A DNA stretch of 64,000 nt, taken from the NCBI GenBank assembly GCA_035041965.1, contig JAPYMA010001087.1, forward strand, positions 62,001-126,000, in the 5' to 3' direction. Made by a program: the position numbers and the translations under genes. Shown here in pieces: positions 11,840 through 23,900 of the stretch. Position 1 is the stretch's first letter; the number at the start of each line of letters is the position of its first letter. The notes under the pieces are model-generated. The model was not told the DNA's origin. It ran no database searches and was given only the letters and a program-made list of their open reading frames with translations. The DNA comes from Anisakis pegreffii (taxonomy: Eukaryota; Nematoda; Chromadorea; Rhabditida; Anisakidae).

Positions 11840-14800
11840 CTAGAGCAATGAAAAGGAAATGAGATTATCAAAGAGAATTATTTCATCAAATTGAATTAAT
11901 TCTGTTAATGAAGAAGAAATGAAACGACTTTAAAAAATGACAATTCATGCGACCGCCGACTATCAAAAATTCGATTATTTTCTGGTAACGCAAAACAACG
12001 GAGTAGGAAATTAAAACTTTTGTTGGAACAAAAGATAAGAAAGTTTGGCGAGCGCGATCATATTGGTGCGCTGTAATCGAATTTGAGTTTGTGTGTGCTC
12101 AAACTTTTTGACTTCTTAATCGGATTTTTAAAACGGTTGGAGCGCAAATATCAGCGCGAGAAGTTATATTCGAAAAGCGAAATAACGTTCGATACAACCG
12201 AAATTTTGTTTCACATCAGTCACGATTGCACGTCTCCAAACAAAATCATACGAATTCGTAGAAGCTGAAGCGAGCGGCACTTTCTAAATGAATTTTTTAG
12301 AGAACACTTCAACCGAAACGTTTCCAGCTCGACTCACAATCAACAGACACAAGTTTGTTTGAAGAGATCATTTTGACCACCTCGTAAAGAGCATTGCCAT
12401 TATATTCGTACTCAAAAAATGCAAATTAATTTGGAATAAAACAACTGATAAGTTGTTTGTTCTCTCACTATGCAAAGAGGAGGAACACGTGTGAAGTGAT
12501 CGCGTTTGCACGAGTGTTCAAGGAAACTGTTCATTGTAAATTCAAAGTGGAACCAATCGAAATCAGGAAAGCGGAACAATTTTTTTCCATTGTTACCAAA
12601 GAAAAAACTCAGGAAATGCAGTCGAAATCACATAAATGAAATCTAATAAAGTGAATATGCGCTACGATTGCGAATCGAATACGCACACAACTGTAAAAAC
12701 TATTTTATGCACTCGAAAATTTCTTCTCATCTAAACTTTTCTCAACTGAAAACAGCCGAAAAGAAATGCGAAATCATTTTTTTCGCAATCAACGAGAAAT
12801 AGATCTGATAACGAGAGTGAAATAGAAGGAATTGATGCTTCGATTTAATGAAATTCCGAAAACGAACAAATAAATTCATCGCATCAGTTCTGCGTCATAT
12901 CAGAATTGCCGGTGCAAAAGCAATTAAACAAGCGAAGAAGCAAACAAGACTGGACATGAAGTTTTCAAGACGTCATCATGAAACGACAAGTTGATCAGTT
13001 GAAAAAGTGATCGCCACCTAAGTTGATGAAATGAAGTTGACGGAAAGAAGAGTTTCGTTGAGAAATTTCGCTTTCATCAAACTTTTTGACTAAAATTCAA
13101 TATGAATGAAAGGCAGACACTGAAAGAATGCTGAATGCAATAAGAAAAATTCTAATGACTATTTCAGCTAACAATAAGCACTTTACACATAACTCAAATT
13201 TAAATTTAAACTTCAATTTAATCTGTGATCAATCATCAATCAATGGGGTTCATTTGATTTCTGTATGACGTACTGAAATGATTCGGGTATGCGTATCCCT
13301 ATGTGTGTGCGTTTAAGTATGTGGACAACGAATCAAGCAGTTCTAAAAAAATCTCACTACAATTGACTCGTTAAAAGCATGACTGCACCCGCTCAAATCT
13401 CCAATACCTGTTCTGAACATTAAATTCATTTCGAATACACTTGAAATGTCTCGTTGCTGATTGTTTTAACAACAAATACACACAAAAACACAATCTTTTT
13501 CATGGGCGATGGACAGTTTCGCTGGTAATTCTCACTGCACTGAGGCAGCCAACTCTGAGCCGTTCTGAACAGATGTTTTGTAAATCAACTGCCAAACAAC
13601 CATATGCGCCACAGTGATTCCCGTCAGAGTGAGCGATTGCTCGACTGAAATGAGTGAATATCATTCTGGTTGTGTATTTTGAGAAAGGAAGGCTTTAGGA
13701 TGCGACGTGGACACTTTCATTTTAAACTGGGTTGCTTGGGCTAGATAAGCTGGGAAACCTATAGCGTACCTCACACGTAAACGAGAAAACTTTCTTCATT
13801 TCACCTAAAAAGCGGAATTTTTATGATAGATTCGATGGAAATCGTGAGTTGGCAATAGAAAATTTGACAAATAATATAAATTTATTAATAACAAACATGT
13901 ATGTGTTCAGCCATACATGATGAAGTATAACACTGGATCGTTTATTTATTCAATGAAATGAAAGTGTCGCATCGAAATATGCACATTCATACATACAAAC
14001 ATGATGTCAATCCACTGCTGAATAGTTCATCAGCATGGATGAAGCACGCAACGTTTGGATTGCAAACATTTTGTTTTTGTCGTTATTTTTGTCACTGTTT
14101 ACACCATTATTAAATTCACTGCTGTCATCTGTTCATAATTCAGAACCTTAATAGCATTATCGCTACGCTCATTTCTTGAGGGCCACACTGACAATAGGGC
14201 TGATGGGATCACATTACAACGATTTTTCATCAAGGTTGGGAAAGCTATGAACGAATTTCACCACTCGACACTTTTTTGTGCATTATTATGGATTTTCGGA
14301 GTTGTTAATGTGACGTTGTGCACTTAGCGAATGGAATGAGGAAAATAACTGGCTTATTGAGAGCGAGGGAAGACCAGAATGAAGACAACAATGGACTTTT
14401 GCGATGAGTTGAAGGGGAACGAGGGATTTTGAATATTTGTGACAGATCCTCTCAATGATTCTGAGCACTTGAGCGCTGAAAATTTTGTGTATTCGACGTT
14501 TTCGGTGGTTGTCAATATTTCAGCGAAATTGATGGAGATCGAAAATAGTTTGGAAATTGGTGCAAAAAGCACATGAGAAATACTCGAAGTGAAAACTGCT
14601 GTCAATTACGAACGAATAAATGTTGAACGCAGTCTTTTGCGAACGACGAATGACCTTTTTGTGAAAGCAGTAATAATTTGTTGGTTTATCGTTGTCGCCG
14701 TAAAGGAACCATTGAAATGAATCAAATTCGATTCATCAATCATCAGAACAATGCACACTTCTCAACAATCATTACCAATCCCATCATTAACACAAGAAGT

Positions 14801-15596
14801 CAATACTACTTTTGTGATCGCATTCACAATTGACTAGAAGTCAAATATTCTTTGAATGTGCTCTTTTCTCACATGACATTTTTTGCGTTTGTTCATATCA
14901 TATGAAAATCATTAAAGGTTTTGAAGCAACAAAAAATTTTGAAGTGAAGTGAATGAGATGAGAAAGGATTTGTTGTTTTTGTATAGGACGCGAGTTAATT
15001 CGTTGAAATATCAACGTAGTAGAGTATGTTCTGAGGTGATAAGTGATCTATACAATATCATAATCCACTTGGGATTTGAATTCTGATTCGGAAATAAATG
15101 CTAATTAATAAAACAGTGGTCAGCATTCTCAGTGATGAGTACGAATTTGACATTTATTTATCGTCCATCTTGTCAGCTGCATTGAATTATTGTAAATTTT
15201 TTACTGCAGAAACAATTTTTGGATTCTTTGTTTGTTTTTTTTTTTGACTTTCCGAGGAGAATTTGATTGGAAGTATGGATGGAAGGAACGTACGTGAATG
15301 GGATGAGAAACGGCCAAGCACCGAAAGCATTCAATGGAGAATTGCAGGGCAATTTCTCAGAATAACGACGGCGGCAAAACAATTTTTCTCCTCTCTCAAT
15401 TCGTCATCATCAACTCTCAAACAATTTGCTTTGTCCAAACCAAGAAAAGAAATACTGCCATCGTGCACACAAATTTATTCGAAAATAACATCCATTAATG
15501 TAACACGTACTTTTCAAAAAATGAAAATGATAAAGATTTGAACACTTTCAAAAATTTTCAAAATTTCCCCTTCATGCATTATATTACTACACTTAC
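11840..15596. other. No recognised gene
   Basis: A+T-rich sequence. A 38-base exon-like segment at about 13812-13775 (-) lies between a CTTTTTAG acceptor and a GAG|GTACGC donor (EMKKVFSFTCE). A plus-strand open frame at 15275-15541 (88 codons from ATG) has balanced composition but no known domain. Neither is supported as a gene. Confidence 0.4.
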
Positions 15597-15793
15597 CAAC
15601 CACTACACTGTGCCAGAATTGAAAACGATGAAGCAAGAGAACAAACAATAAGCGCACAAAACCAACGGCTTACGGAACAAACACGTAAGTGTTTGAAAAA
15701 ATCCGAAGACAACAGTGAAACGAGCAAATTCGCGTCGGTGTTGGTGAATATCGTCGTGTTGTTGTAGATACATATGTGAGCATTAATGCTGCC
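15597..15793 (-). CDS. Candidate internal exon of an unrecognised gene
   Basis: A 197-base segment lies between a good acceptor (ggtttttgcag) and a consensus donor (TTG|GTAAGTG). One frame is open throughout: it starts GSINAHICIYNNTTIFTNTD, continues through SSDFFKHLRVCS, and ends AQCSG plus two bases. An alternative donor GTAAGC lies inside it after RVCS, and a second frame is partly open, so the reading is not certain. The leftover phase matches the candidate membrane exon at 11839, which would imply a 3.8-kb intron. No domain is recognised. Confidence 0.22.
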
Positions 15794-17121
15794 CTGCAAA
15801 AACCTTACATTTAATTCATGTTGAACAACGGTGTATGAGCGAAAGTACGTACGTGATAGCGTTATCGATGAGAATGCGCTTCAATGAATGAAGTGGAAAA
15901 CAACAAAACACAACGCTTTCATTAGTGATCATCATTTCAACGTAAACTTTGCGAAGCACACATCGAAAAACTCGAGATTGATTCGACACAAAATCAGCTG
16001 ATAAAACAATGAATCATTTATGATGCAATCGTTTAGGAAAATATTCAAAAAAAAAACCAAAAGTGCAGAGCATAGCGCTAGTGAGCATATGATCAGAGAC
16101 AAACAAACAAAATGTTACAAAACGTCGTCATCTCGCAATCCACACAATTCACAGACACATCACTTAAACATGTTATTGTTTAAAGCACAAATGCTTTAAA
16201 AAAAAAGCACCAAATGTTTCAATAAGACTTAGAAGCGAACTTCTTAGAAGCATCAAAAATTGATGTTTCGATGTTCTCCAAAAGCTCAACAGATAGAAAT
16301 GAATTTCGCTGTTTTCAGTTCTCAATAAAAAGCACTTTCACAAAAAATCAATGTGCAGTAAACATCTATCGACATTTTCATGGTATATTTATTAACGCTG
16401 ATTAAACATTTCAGGTGGAAGAAACCTAATGAAATTCACTAAATATTACATGGGCACACGCGTAATTCGTTCATATCGAAGAGAAGTGTGGTGTTCGTGT
16501 CATTTGAAGACTTTGCTCAAATTTTATTATGTATATATGCGACGACCGACTGGAAAACATCACCTTTATTAATTTCTGATACCGATAAAACGATTCTTTC
16601 GTGCACTTACGGATGACTGAATAAATGTCTGCAACAACGTCCTTTCATTAACGAATACATACGGTATCTTTCAATTCCTTCTCTGCGTTCAATATCGCAA
16701 CTCAAGTCTAAAATTCTAAGTTACTGCCAAAGTTATCCTCAAATATACATCCAAAAAATATTACATACATATGTTTGGGGTAACAATGGCAGTATCTTAG
16801 AAAATTTTAGAGCGAAAATTTCAGAGATTTGAGATGCGATATGAAAGGTGAATGAACGTAGAAAAGGAAATGCAAAAAAATGTGTTTATGCATCGATGAA
16901 AGGACATTGCATAAATGAATAGTGTTCTTTGTTGCTCGAATTACGCCCGCTACAATTACATGCGACCTGTCAGAACTATAAGGAGACTAAACATTCGAGA
17001 ATGATTACATACTGGATTGAGAATTGTTGCTTGAATTGCTTGTGTTCGATTCAACTGAAAGATTTTATTCACTCAAGAGTGCTATGAAATTGAGAAGTTC
17101 AAAGTGGAGGAGAAGGAAAAT

Positions 17122-17160
17122 AAGGGAATATTGCAGAAATGGGGACAAGTCCAGCAGAAT
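17122..17160 (+). repeat. Short diverged duplicate, copy 1
   Basis: This 39-base segment beginning aagggaatattgcagaaatg matches 17544-17580 with a one-base length difference and a few substitutions. In an open frame at 17024-17332 it encodes EYCRNGDKSSRIS; the second copy encodes GYCRNGDMSNKMS. Confidence 0.6.
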
Positions 17161-17543
17161 TTCTACCTTCGGAATTCTTTCGAGCTATGAGAATGATACT
17201 TTCCAGAAAAATGCCAAGCAGAAAGTGGCTCATGTTCGAATTGAAATCTTATTTCCAGATTCACAGTTAAACCGCAACTGGCTAGCATCAGCAGCATCTA
17301 CTGGAAATCACTATTCAAACGCACAAATCTAGACAAAATTTAGGCAAATCTGCCGCTCTGCGATAAGTTTTATGGGTTCGTTCGATCCCATTACAAACTG
17401 CGATTCAAAACTCAATTCTAGACTATAACTATTTCATAAAATTTTTAATATGAATCTGTTCTTAAATTGAAATGAATCTATTTCGTTGTGCTGAATTACT
17501 CGCCGGCAAGCGGCAAACGTGTCGGTATGGTGTGGAATTAATG

Positions 17544-17580
17544 AAGGGATATTGCAGAAATGGGGACATGTCCAACAAAA
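17544..17580 (+). repeat. Short diverged duplicate, copy 2
   Basis: This is the partner of 17122-17160, about 420 bases downstream in the same orientation. It lies in an open frame at 17472-17672. The shared core attgcagaaatggggaca resembles a splice acceptor followed by exon sequence. Confidence 0.6.
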
Positions 17581-19963
17581 TGTCGATGATGAATTCAATT
17601 ATCATAACCAGAAAATCCAAAACCACTCACAATCGTAAACACATCACCAATGAATATTCAAAAACGGATTAATAGACATTTTATGCTATTGATATGACCG
17701 AGCGATGCACTAAATGCATTCATGATTAATAAGCAATACAAAAAACACGTCAGCGTAACATGAAAAGATGGGAAGCAAAAGATAAACGACTTGCGAAAAT
17801 GAAAACAATTCAAAAAGTAATTACACAGAACAAAGAACAATTTGAAGGAACGATCATGTGAGTCAAAAAGAAAAAGACGAATTTATAACTGATTGTTAGG
17901 AAACAATTGGTGAAATATAACGGCTCTTGAAACAACTACTCAGCAAAACTTCTGTAAGCATTATTCGAGCAACAAATTAGACAGCAGTTTGTGGTGAAGT
18001 TCAGTGAAAAGTATCTTATACTGCAAGGACGTACTTCAAGTGAACTTATGAACTCGAGAACATCAACAAACTAGTTCGCATATGACTTGATCATCCGGAA
18101 ATGTGATGATCAAAGTTCGAAAATGACTCGAAAACAATTTACATTTCAGAAAAAAAAGTCGCTATACTGCCGTTATAATTGAGTATAACTCAACAAAGAT
18201 GCATAATCGTACTCATTCAACGGTCACTGCATCTATACAAAAAACACACTGAAACTTCATCATTCATTCATAAACGAATTTTAAATTAATGAAATTTTAA
18301 GCTTATTGCCCTAGTTCCCTTCCGATTCATCATTGAATTTGCGATTAAAACTGCTCTGCAATCGGATCAGTGCCAAACAAATAAGAATCGATTTTTGACA
18401 TCGGCAAACCGAACGAATCGTTTGCAAACAAAATCGAACGAACACCTCACCATCATTACCTTTAGTAAGCACACAATCTAGTCGAATCAAAAAACATCTC
18501 AAGAAATGTTACCAGTCTTGGTTGTGGTTAATTAAGCAAACTATTTATGACAATTGATGTGACTAATCGAGTGCCTAATGTGCTGATAGCTATGCATCAC
18601 TTGCGTTAAACTGTCGTTTATCAGTACTCGTTAAACTATCGATCCAGAAAGATTACTCGAACTATTTTGAGAGATCATTACATGTATGCTCCGTCGATCA
18701 ATCGAGGTGTTGTATTTCAGGGCTTCTTTCAAGCCGCTTTCCCTAAAACATCTCGGCGATCATTAAATCAGTAATCGTAGCCGGAATTTTACTAAGACGA
18801 CGGATTCCCTGCGCTAATGTTGTCAGCTTCGTGAAGGCAAGGATGTGAAAGAAGGAAGAATGTGATATTGGTGATAACAGAGAGGCATAATCTCGTGATG
18901 AGTTGCAGTGGCTGACTAAATAAATAAACAAACAAACGAATGAAATATTGCTTTCCTGATTACAGAATATAAAAAATCAGAGCGATATATCAAACTCCTA
19001 ACTCTTGAAAAACTCGCTTGAAATGTCATTCTTGTTGCTCGAAGGAATACCTCACAGCTCACCATAATCCATCTAAATAATGAGATTATTTTTCGTATAA
19101 GTAACGGAACTATCCAGTTATGAAGTAAAAATTATGAAAGGTACATTATTGCGACTGTTTATGTAATACGAGAACAATGGTTTGATTGTATGACAAGCTC
19201 AGTAATGCACAAATAAAATTCACTGTGTTTGAATATGTTATTTACTTAAATTGTTGACAACTCACTTTCATTGTATTAATACTGCTAGCTCTGATATTCT
19301 TGTTAACTCGGTAAAAAAAATCAATCCAATTCATTAAGCCTAGATTGGAAAACGTCAATTTTCAGTACCAATAACTCGCACAATTCATGCGCACTGCTCT
19401 GATTCGATCGCACCAATGCACTGGCATACATGAAAAGAATCGTGAACCAAAACTTGATAACGAAAGGATTTACTAATAATGAGCTGAAAAGCATCAGTTC
19501 CGAAAAAGATGTAATATCGCTTTCAATATGAAGTTCGAAGACATGTTAATATTAGTGCAAAAATGCGTTGAGAGTAAAAACTGTGAAAATAAAAAGTTTG
19601 ATCGCACAAAGTGAGTATAGTCTTGAAGTGATCGAGTGACAGACAGTTCTGCGGTCGAAATCTCTTTTCAATGTTGTTTTTAAGGTGTATTCTTCACCAA
19701 ACATCCTCAAATGCAACTGTTCCCAATAAAAATAATACTGCTGAACCAGTTAAGATGATGATCAAGTGTAAGCTCTTTCACGAATGACTGCAGTATTAAA
19801 AATATTAAAAAAAACGAATCAATCTTCCTTGTATCGTGATCAGATGATTCAAAGAGGAATAACTTCAAATCACATTGCTCTTTACAAGAATTCCATCATG
19901 CAAAACGCAGCAACAATGACGTCGCCTTTGAGAGAACGAGCTTTTCATTGCTGGCACAACAGT

Positions 19964-20023
19964 AATTGAGTTGAAAGTTTTAAATTCATCAATTACCTGA
20001 AACCTAAATCAAAAGTTTTTGAT
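19964..20023 (+). repeat. 60-bp perfect direct repeat, copy 1
   Basis: The segment from aattgagttgaaag to gtttttgat is identical to 20815-20874, 851 bases downstream in the same orientation. It contains aattacctgaaacctaaatc, which in copy 2 forms one arm of a hairpin. Confidence 0.9.
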
Positions 20024-20814
20024 ATGATTCAGTCGAGTCATCGTTGCGTATCGGCTGCTATTCTTGACAATAATGTTAGTGGGCGGCATAAACGTATGAA
20101 ACGATTGAAAATGAAACTGAATCGAAGCGTGTTCAGTCGATTAGTTGCTACTCTTTACGGTTCATGGTAATAAGACTGATTGTAAGATACACCAACATAT
20201 ATGACGTTTCAATAAGGTTTTACAAACGAATGGCAAGGAGATCGAAGTGCCAAATGAAGTGATTTTTGCGAACAATAATTAAAGGAAAATAAATGCAATG
20301 AAATTTGGTACTGCATCAAGTTGGTTTGGTGCGGGAGGTTAAGAGAGAGGGAACGAGGGTCACAGAGCATTCGTCACGGTCAGTAGTGTTTAGAAGGCCT
20401 TAGGGTAACTAGCTTCGGCATGATTTCAACAAATCTATTCTTTCAGTGACCATATGAAAGAACACTCACACATCTATGTCCTCGGTAAATCGCTAACTCG
20501 AAGGTCTATCATAAAAACATTACGACAATAAAAGGAGCATTTTAAGGTATATTAATGCAATTAAAAGAGAAACATCAAGGACGCAATTAAAGTGAACACA
20601 TCCGAACGAAGCTGGTAGTTGGAAACGAACGACTGTGTACTCATATGTACACATAAAAACAACGATTACTGCGCGTTTCGATTCAAATATTATTTGGATC
20701 TGCTGCAATTCCGGCAAAATTTTACAAGTGATTCAAAAAGTGGTTATTTCAAAGATTCTTTCTGAGAACACTTCAAACAATCTCACTGAAAAGTTTCGAA
20801 ACTCAGACTGGGAC
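20024..20814. other. Spacer between the two 60-bp repeats
   Basis: About 790 bases. It includes a somewhat GC-rich patch at about 20320-20430 with no convincing exon in any frame. I see no terminal inverted repeats or transposase-like coding sequence bounding it. Confidence 0.4.
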
Positions 20815-20874
20815 AATTGAGTTGAAAGTTTTAAATTCATCAATTACCTGAAACCTAAATCAAAAGTTTTTGAT
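20815..20874 (+). repeat. 60-bp perfect direct repeat, copy 2
   Basis: Identical to 19964-20023. Its last part overlaps the left arm, the loop and the first bases of the right arm of the adjacent hairpin. Confidence 0.9.
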
Positions 20875-20891
20875 TTAGGTTTCAGGTAATT
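20842..20891. repeat. Perfect hairpin with 22-bp arms and 6-base loop
   Basis: The arm aattacctgaaacctaaatcaa (20842-20863) is exactly complementary to 20870-20891 across the loop aagttt. A transcript would fold into a stable stem, and the DNA could extrude a cruciform. Confidence 0.95.
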
Positions 20892-20933
20892 GAAAAAAAT
20901 TTAGGTTTCAGGTAATTTAGGTTTCAGGTATTT
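20873..20933 (+). repeat. Three near-tandem copies of atttaggtttcaggta
   Basis: Copies start at 20873, 20899 and 20915; the first is the right arm of the hairpin. The third is cut short (ggtattt instead of ggtaattt). Together with the 60-bp repeats this looks like local slippage or inverted duplication of one small unit. Confidence 0.85.
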
Positions 20934-23900
20934 AGTAGTGGTCAAATATTGTTGACTGAAAAAATATCCAAGCCCTACGTGTAATACTGATGCCAAGCAT
21001 TGATCTGTTAGCTCAGTTTAAAACTTTCGCCCAAAACTAACCCACGGTTGAACTTAACCTCGGTTTGAACTTTTGAGTTGTTGACACTTTTGTGTTAGTC
21101 CTTTCAAAGTGAATGTGATAAGGAACTTTTAAAAAATAATGATTCCTCTTGATTCATTATGCATCAATGTTCAAATCCCTTCAACATTATCAAATGATAA
21201 TGCCGATTCGACATTCCTCTGGCAAATGATTGTTCTATCGATATGTGAACATGATACAACGTCATTTCATTGACTGCACACATCCTATGCAATTTCCAAT
21301 AACTCCTCATTTCACTGATTGTATTTCCGAATCCGACACTGATTGAGGCCTCATATTAAGGGAGCTTTCGTCAGTTTCCTATTCAGTTTTCATAAATGCA
21401 TTTTTATTCACTCACCCAAAATATTTTTTACTTCATTGTTCAGTTCTTAGGTCCATGTTAATTCATTCAATCATTCATTTTCTTCCCATTTCCACCTCAT
21501 TTGTCTTTGTTTGTGTGTCAACCACTCAACTGCCACTTCGCGTATTGATAACAAAGCGACAACTCCCGAGTGAAAGATACATGGGGCATGGTACATCGTC
21601 ACACCTCTTATGTTATCTATCGAGTATTTACGATAAGAGATAGACTTGTCAACAAAGAACGATAACAAAGACAAATGAAAATAGGCAATATCGAGATCAC
21701 CAGGAAGACAGTGTTTGTGGTATAGTGGTTTAGTAGTGGTCATAAAAATAGTTCTCGTAGTAAGACTCTGTAGTGCTTAAGTGGAAGTGAGGAAGAGTTT
21801 CGAAGTGAGGTGAGATATGCGTATCATCGAACCATCTTTCTCTCGCCTGGCACTTGACAACTATGCATTTTATTCATTTGTATCATATAATTTGTATCAC
21901 GTATCATATAATCACCATCAGGAATTAATCTGGAACAGTCGGAGCATTTGTTTCAACTTTAGAATGTCCTTAATAATTCAGAAAATACACTTCAGCAAAC
22001 ATCACCCAACATTATACTCACTACTACTGTGAAGCTCATCTACGCTCTTTGCTAGACATTATGCTGAAGCGATACATGAGTGTCAAAGATTTGTTATCGA
22101 GATTAGCACAGAGTATAACAAATCATGCATCATTAGTGATCTCTGTTACTGATAGACAGACATTTTGAATAGCAGAACACTTACTGGATTTCATACGTAC
22201 TTTCAACAAAAGAATCAGTCTATGCATAAGATCGTTTTTTTCTCAATTGTACGCCACAATAATTACTGGTAACCGAATGAGATTGCCATCGAAAATAGAT
22301 GCTTTTCGAACTCAGTGCAACAAAACGAACCGGAAACAAACAAAAAATCAATCGGCAACGAAAAATGCAATTTTTCTGTTTGATGACCAAATGAATCTAA
22401 CAAATCCAAAAGATTTTTTTATCCGCTATCCTCTATCTAGCAGTACATATTATTAGTCTGCTACTAGTATAAGTGTGGCTGATGCGATGCACTTTACTCT
22501 GAATTCTCCTCAACAACTTCTTCCGTTCACTGCTCTATTCAGTCGTTCATCAATTCATCGATTCTTCATAGACACATTCCGTGCAAACGTCTAAAACTGC
22601 AAATGTTTGTGGCCTTCTGAATCTTTTCTTCTCCTTCTTGTTCTTGTTCTTCTCCTCCATCAACTTCATCGTATCCTAGGTAACTAAGACTAAACAACTA
22701 GCAACAGTTACACCCTTCAATAGCAACACAACTACTGCAGCAGATTGCATAAAAACGATTTTAGTTGAATGAATGTTTTACATATCTACGTGAAATATGC
22801 GCATTGAATTGGAATTGTTTCGATTGCGATAAATCATTTGTTATCCATTAATACAGAGACATACACACTAAAGCGTTTGCATTTAATTATAAATGAAAAA
22901 TGATCCAAAAGTACATGTTCGGATGGATTGCGTTTATTTGAATAGAATCAGCGATGATATTGCTTGAATGCAAAAACTATCAGGTGAATGCGATGGTGAC
23001 GACGACGACATTATAAATATCATGGTAAGGTGTCGTAGAATGCGAAGGAAGGAAAGAAGAAGAGAAGAAATGAAAAGGGCGTTATTGTCGAAGGAATATC
23101 AGAAAAAGAAAAATTTGGTGTACTGTTGCTATCGCTCAACAAGTTACAGCTGATAGCTCGACTGGTGATATGATAAGAACAGAAAAAAGATCATATTACA
23201 GCTCAATCACACGGAAATGTTGTTTCGTTAACATCTGAGCGAGTTTTTCTTTTTTTATTGTATTTACATACGTTTTTGCATGAAGTACGCGCATTTAAGT
23301 GTATATAATTACCAGAAAAATGTAACGTGACTAAATTTATCTATCTGTATATTTTTTCAGTCGAACTTGTGCAATTCATCGTATGCATTGGAGTGCTAAT
23401 ATTGGAGGAAATCCATACGAATCACCAACTCTTCTACTAATGTATCATTGACATTGGTCAAAGTAATACGACAACGACAATATTTGCATGTTTGAGAAAC
23501 ATTTCTTTACACCGATTATATCACTATTACGTTAGTAGTCTCCATTCAGTCGGACTGATTAGGCTGAATAAAGCCGAATCGAATTACTTTGATTGTGGTT
23601 AATAGAATCGAAACTTTTTTGTTTAGCATTACTCATGAAGTTTGACATTCATCCAGTCAGATGAAAGTAGCAACCATTGCTAATCAGTTCGAATTGGATG
23701 TATTTGAAAATGATTCCGTATTTGAGAATATATCGCTATCAAATGAATAAAATTTATGATTCAACGCACCATCTCCACTATCAGATTGCAAAACGTTCAA
23801 GAGAGTGAAGTGGAATAAATATGGCAGAAACGGATGAGCCATACAATGACGGAGTTGATGCGAGGATCGTTCTTTTGAAATTGTTATCTATCCGCTTCAG

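Larger units (their letters stand above)
15794..19963. other. No recognised gene; short duplicated segment inside
   Basis: A+T-rich DNA with scattered short open frames. A plus-strand frame at about 18623-18772 follows the acceptor-like gtcgtttatcag and stays open for about 50 codons to a TAA, but has no recognisable domain. A small duplication (17122/17544) is listed separately. Confidence 0.4.

Noticed and set aside
17370..17390. Possible tRNA B box (gttcgatccc)
   Set aside because: No cloverleaf, A box or anticodon arm could be drawn around it on either strand.
19784..20820. Two plus-strand frames of exactly 61 codons, each ending at the first TGA of a 60-bp repeat copy
   Set aside because: The shared stop comes from the repeat itself. 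The upstream sequences are unrelated and the second starts with GTG, so the equal length is a coincidence.
20873..20933. Interstitial telomere-like array
   Set aside because: The unit contains TTAGG but continues TTTCAGG and repeats only three times; it is not the nematode TTAGGC repeat.
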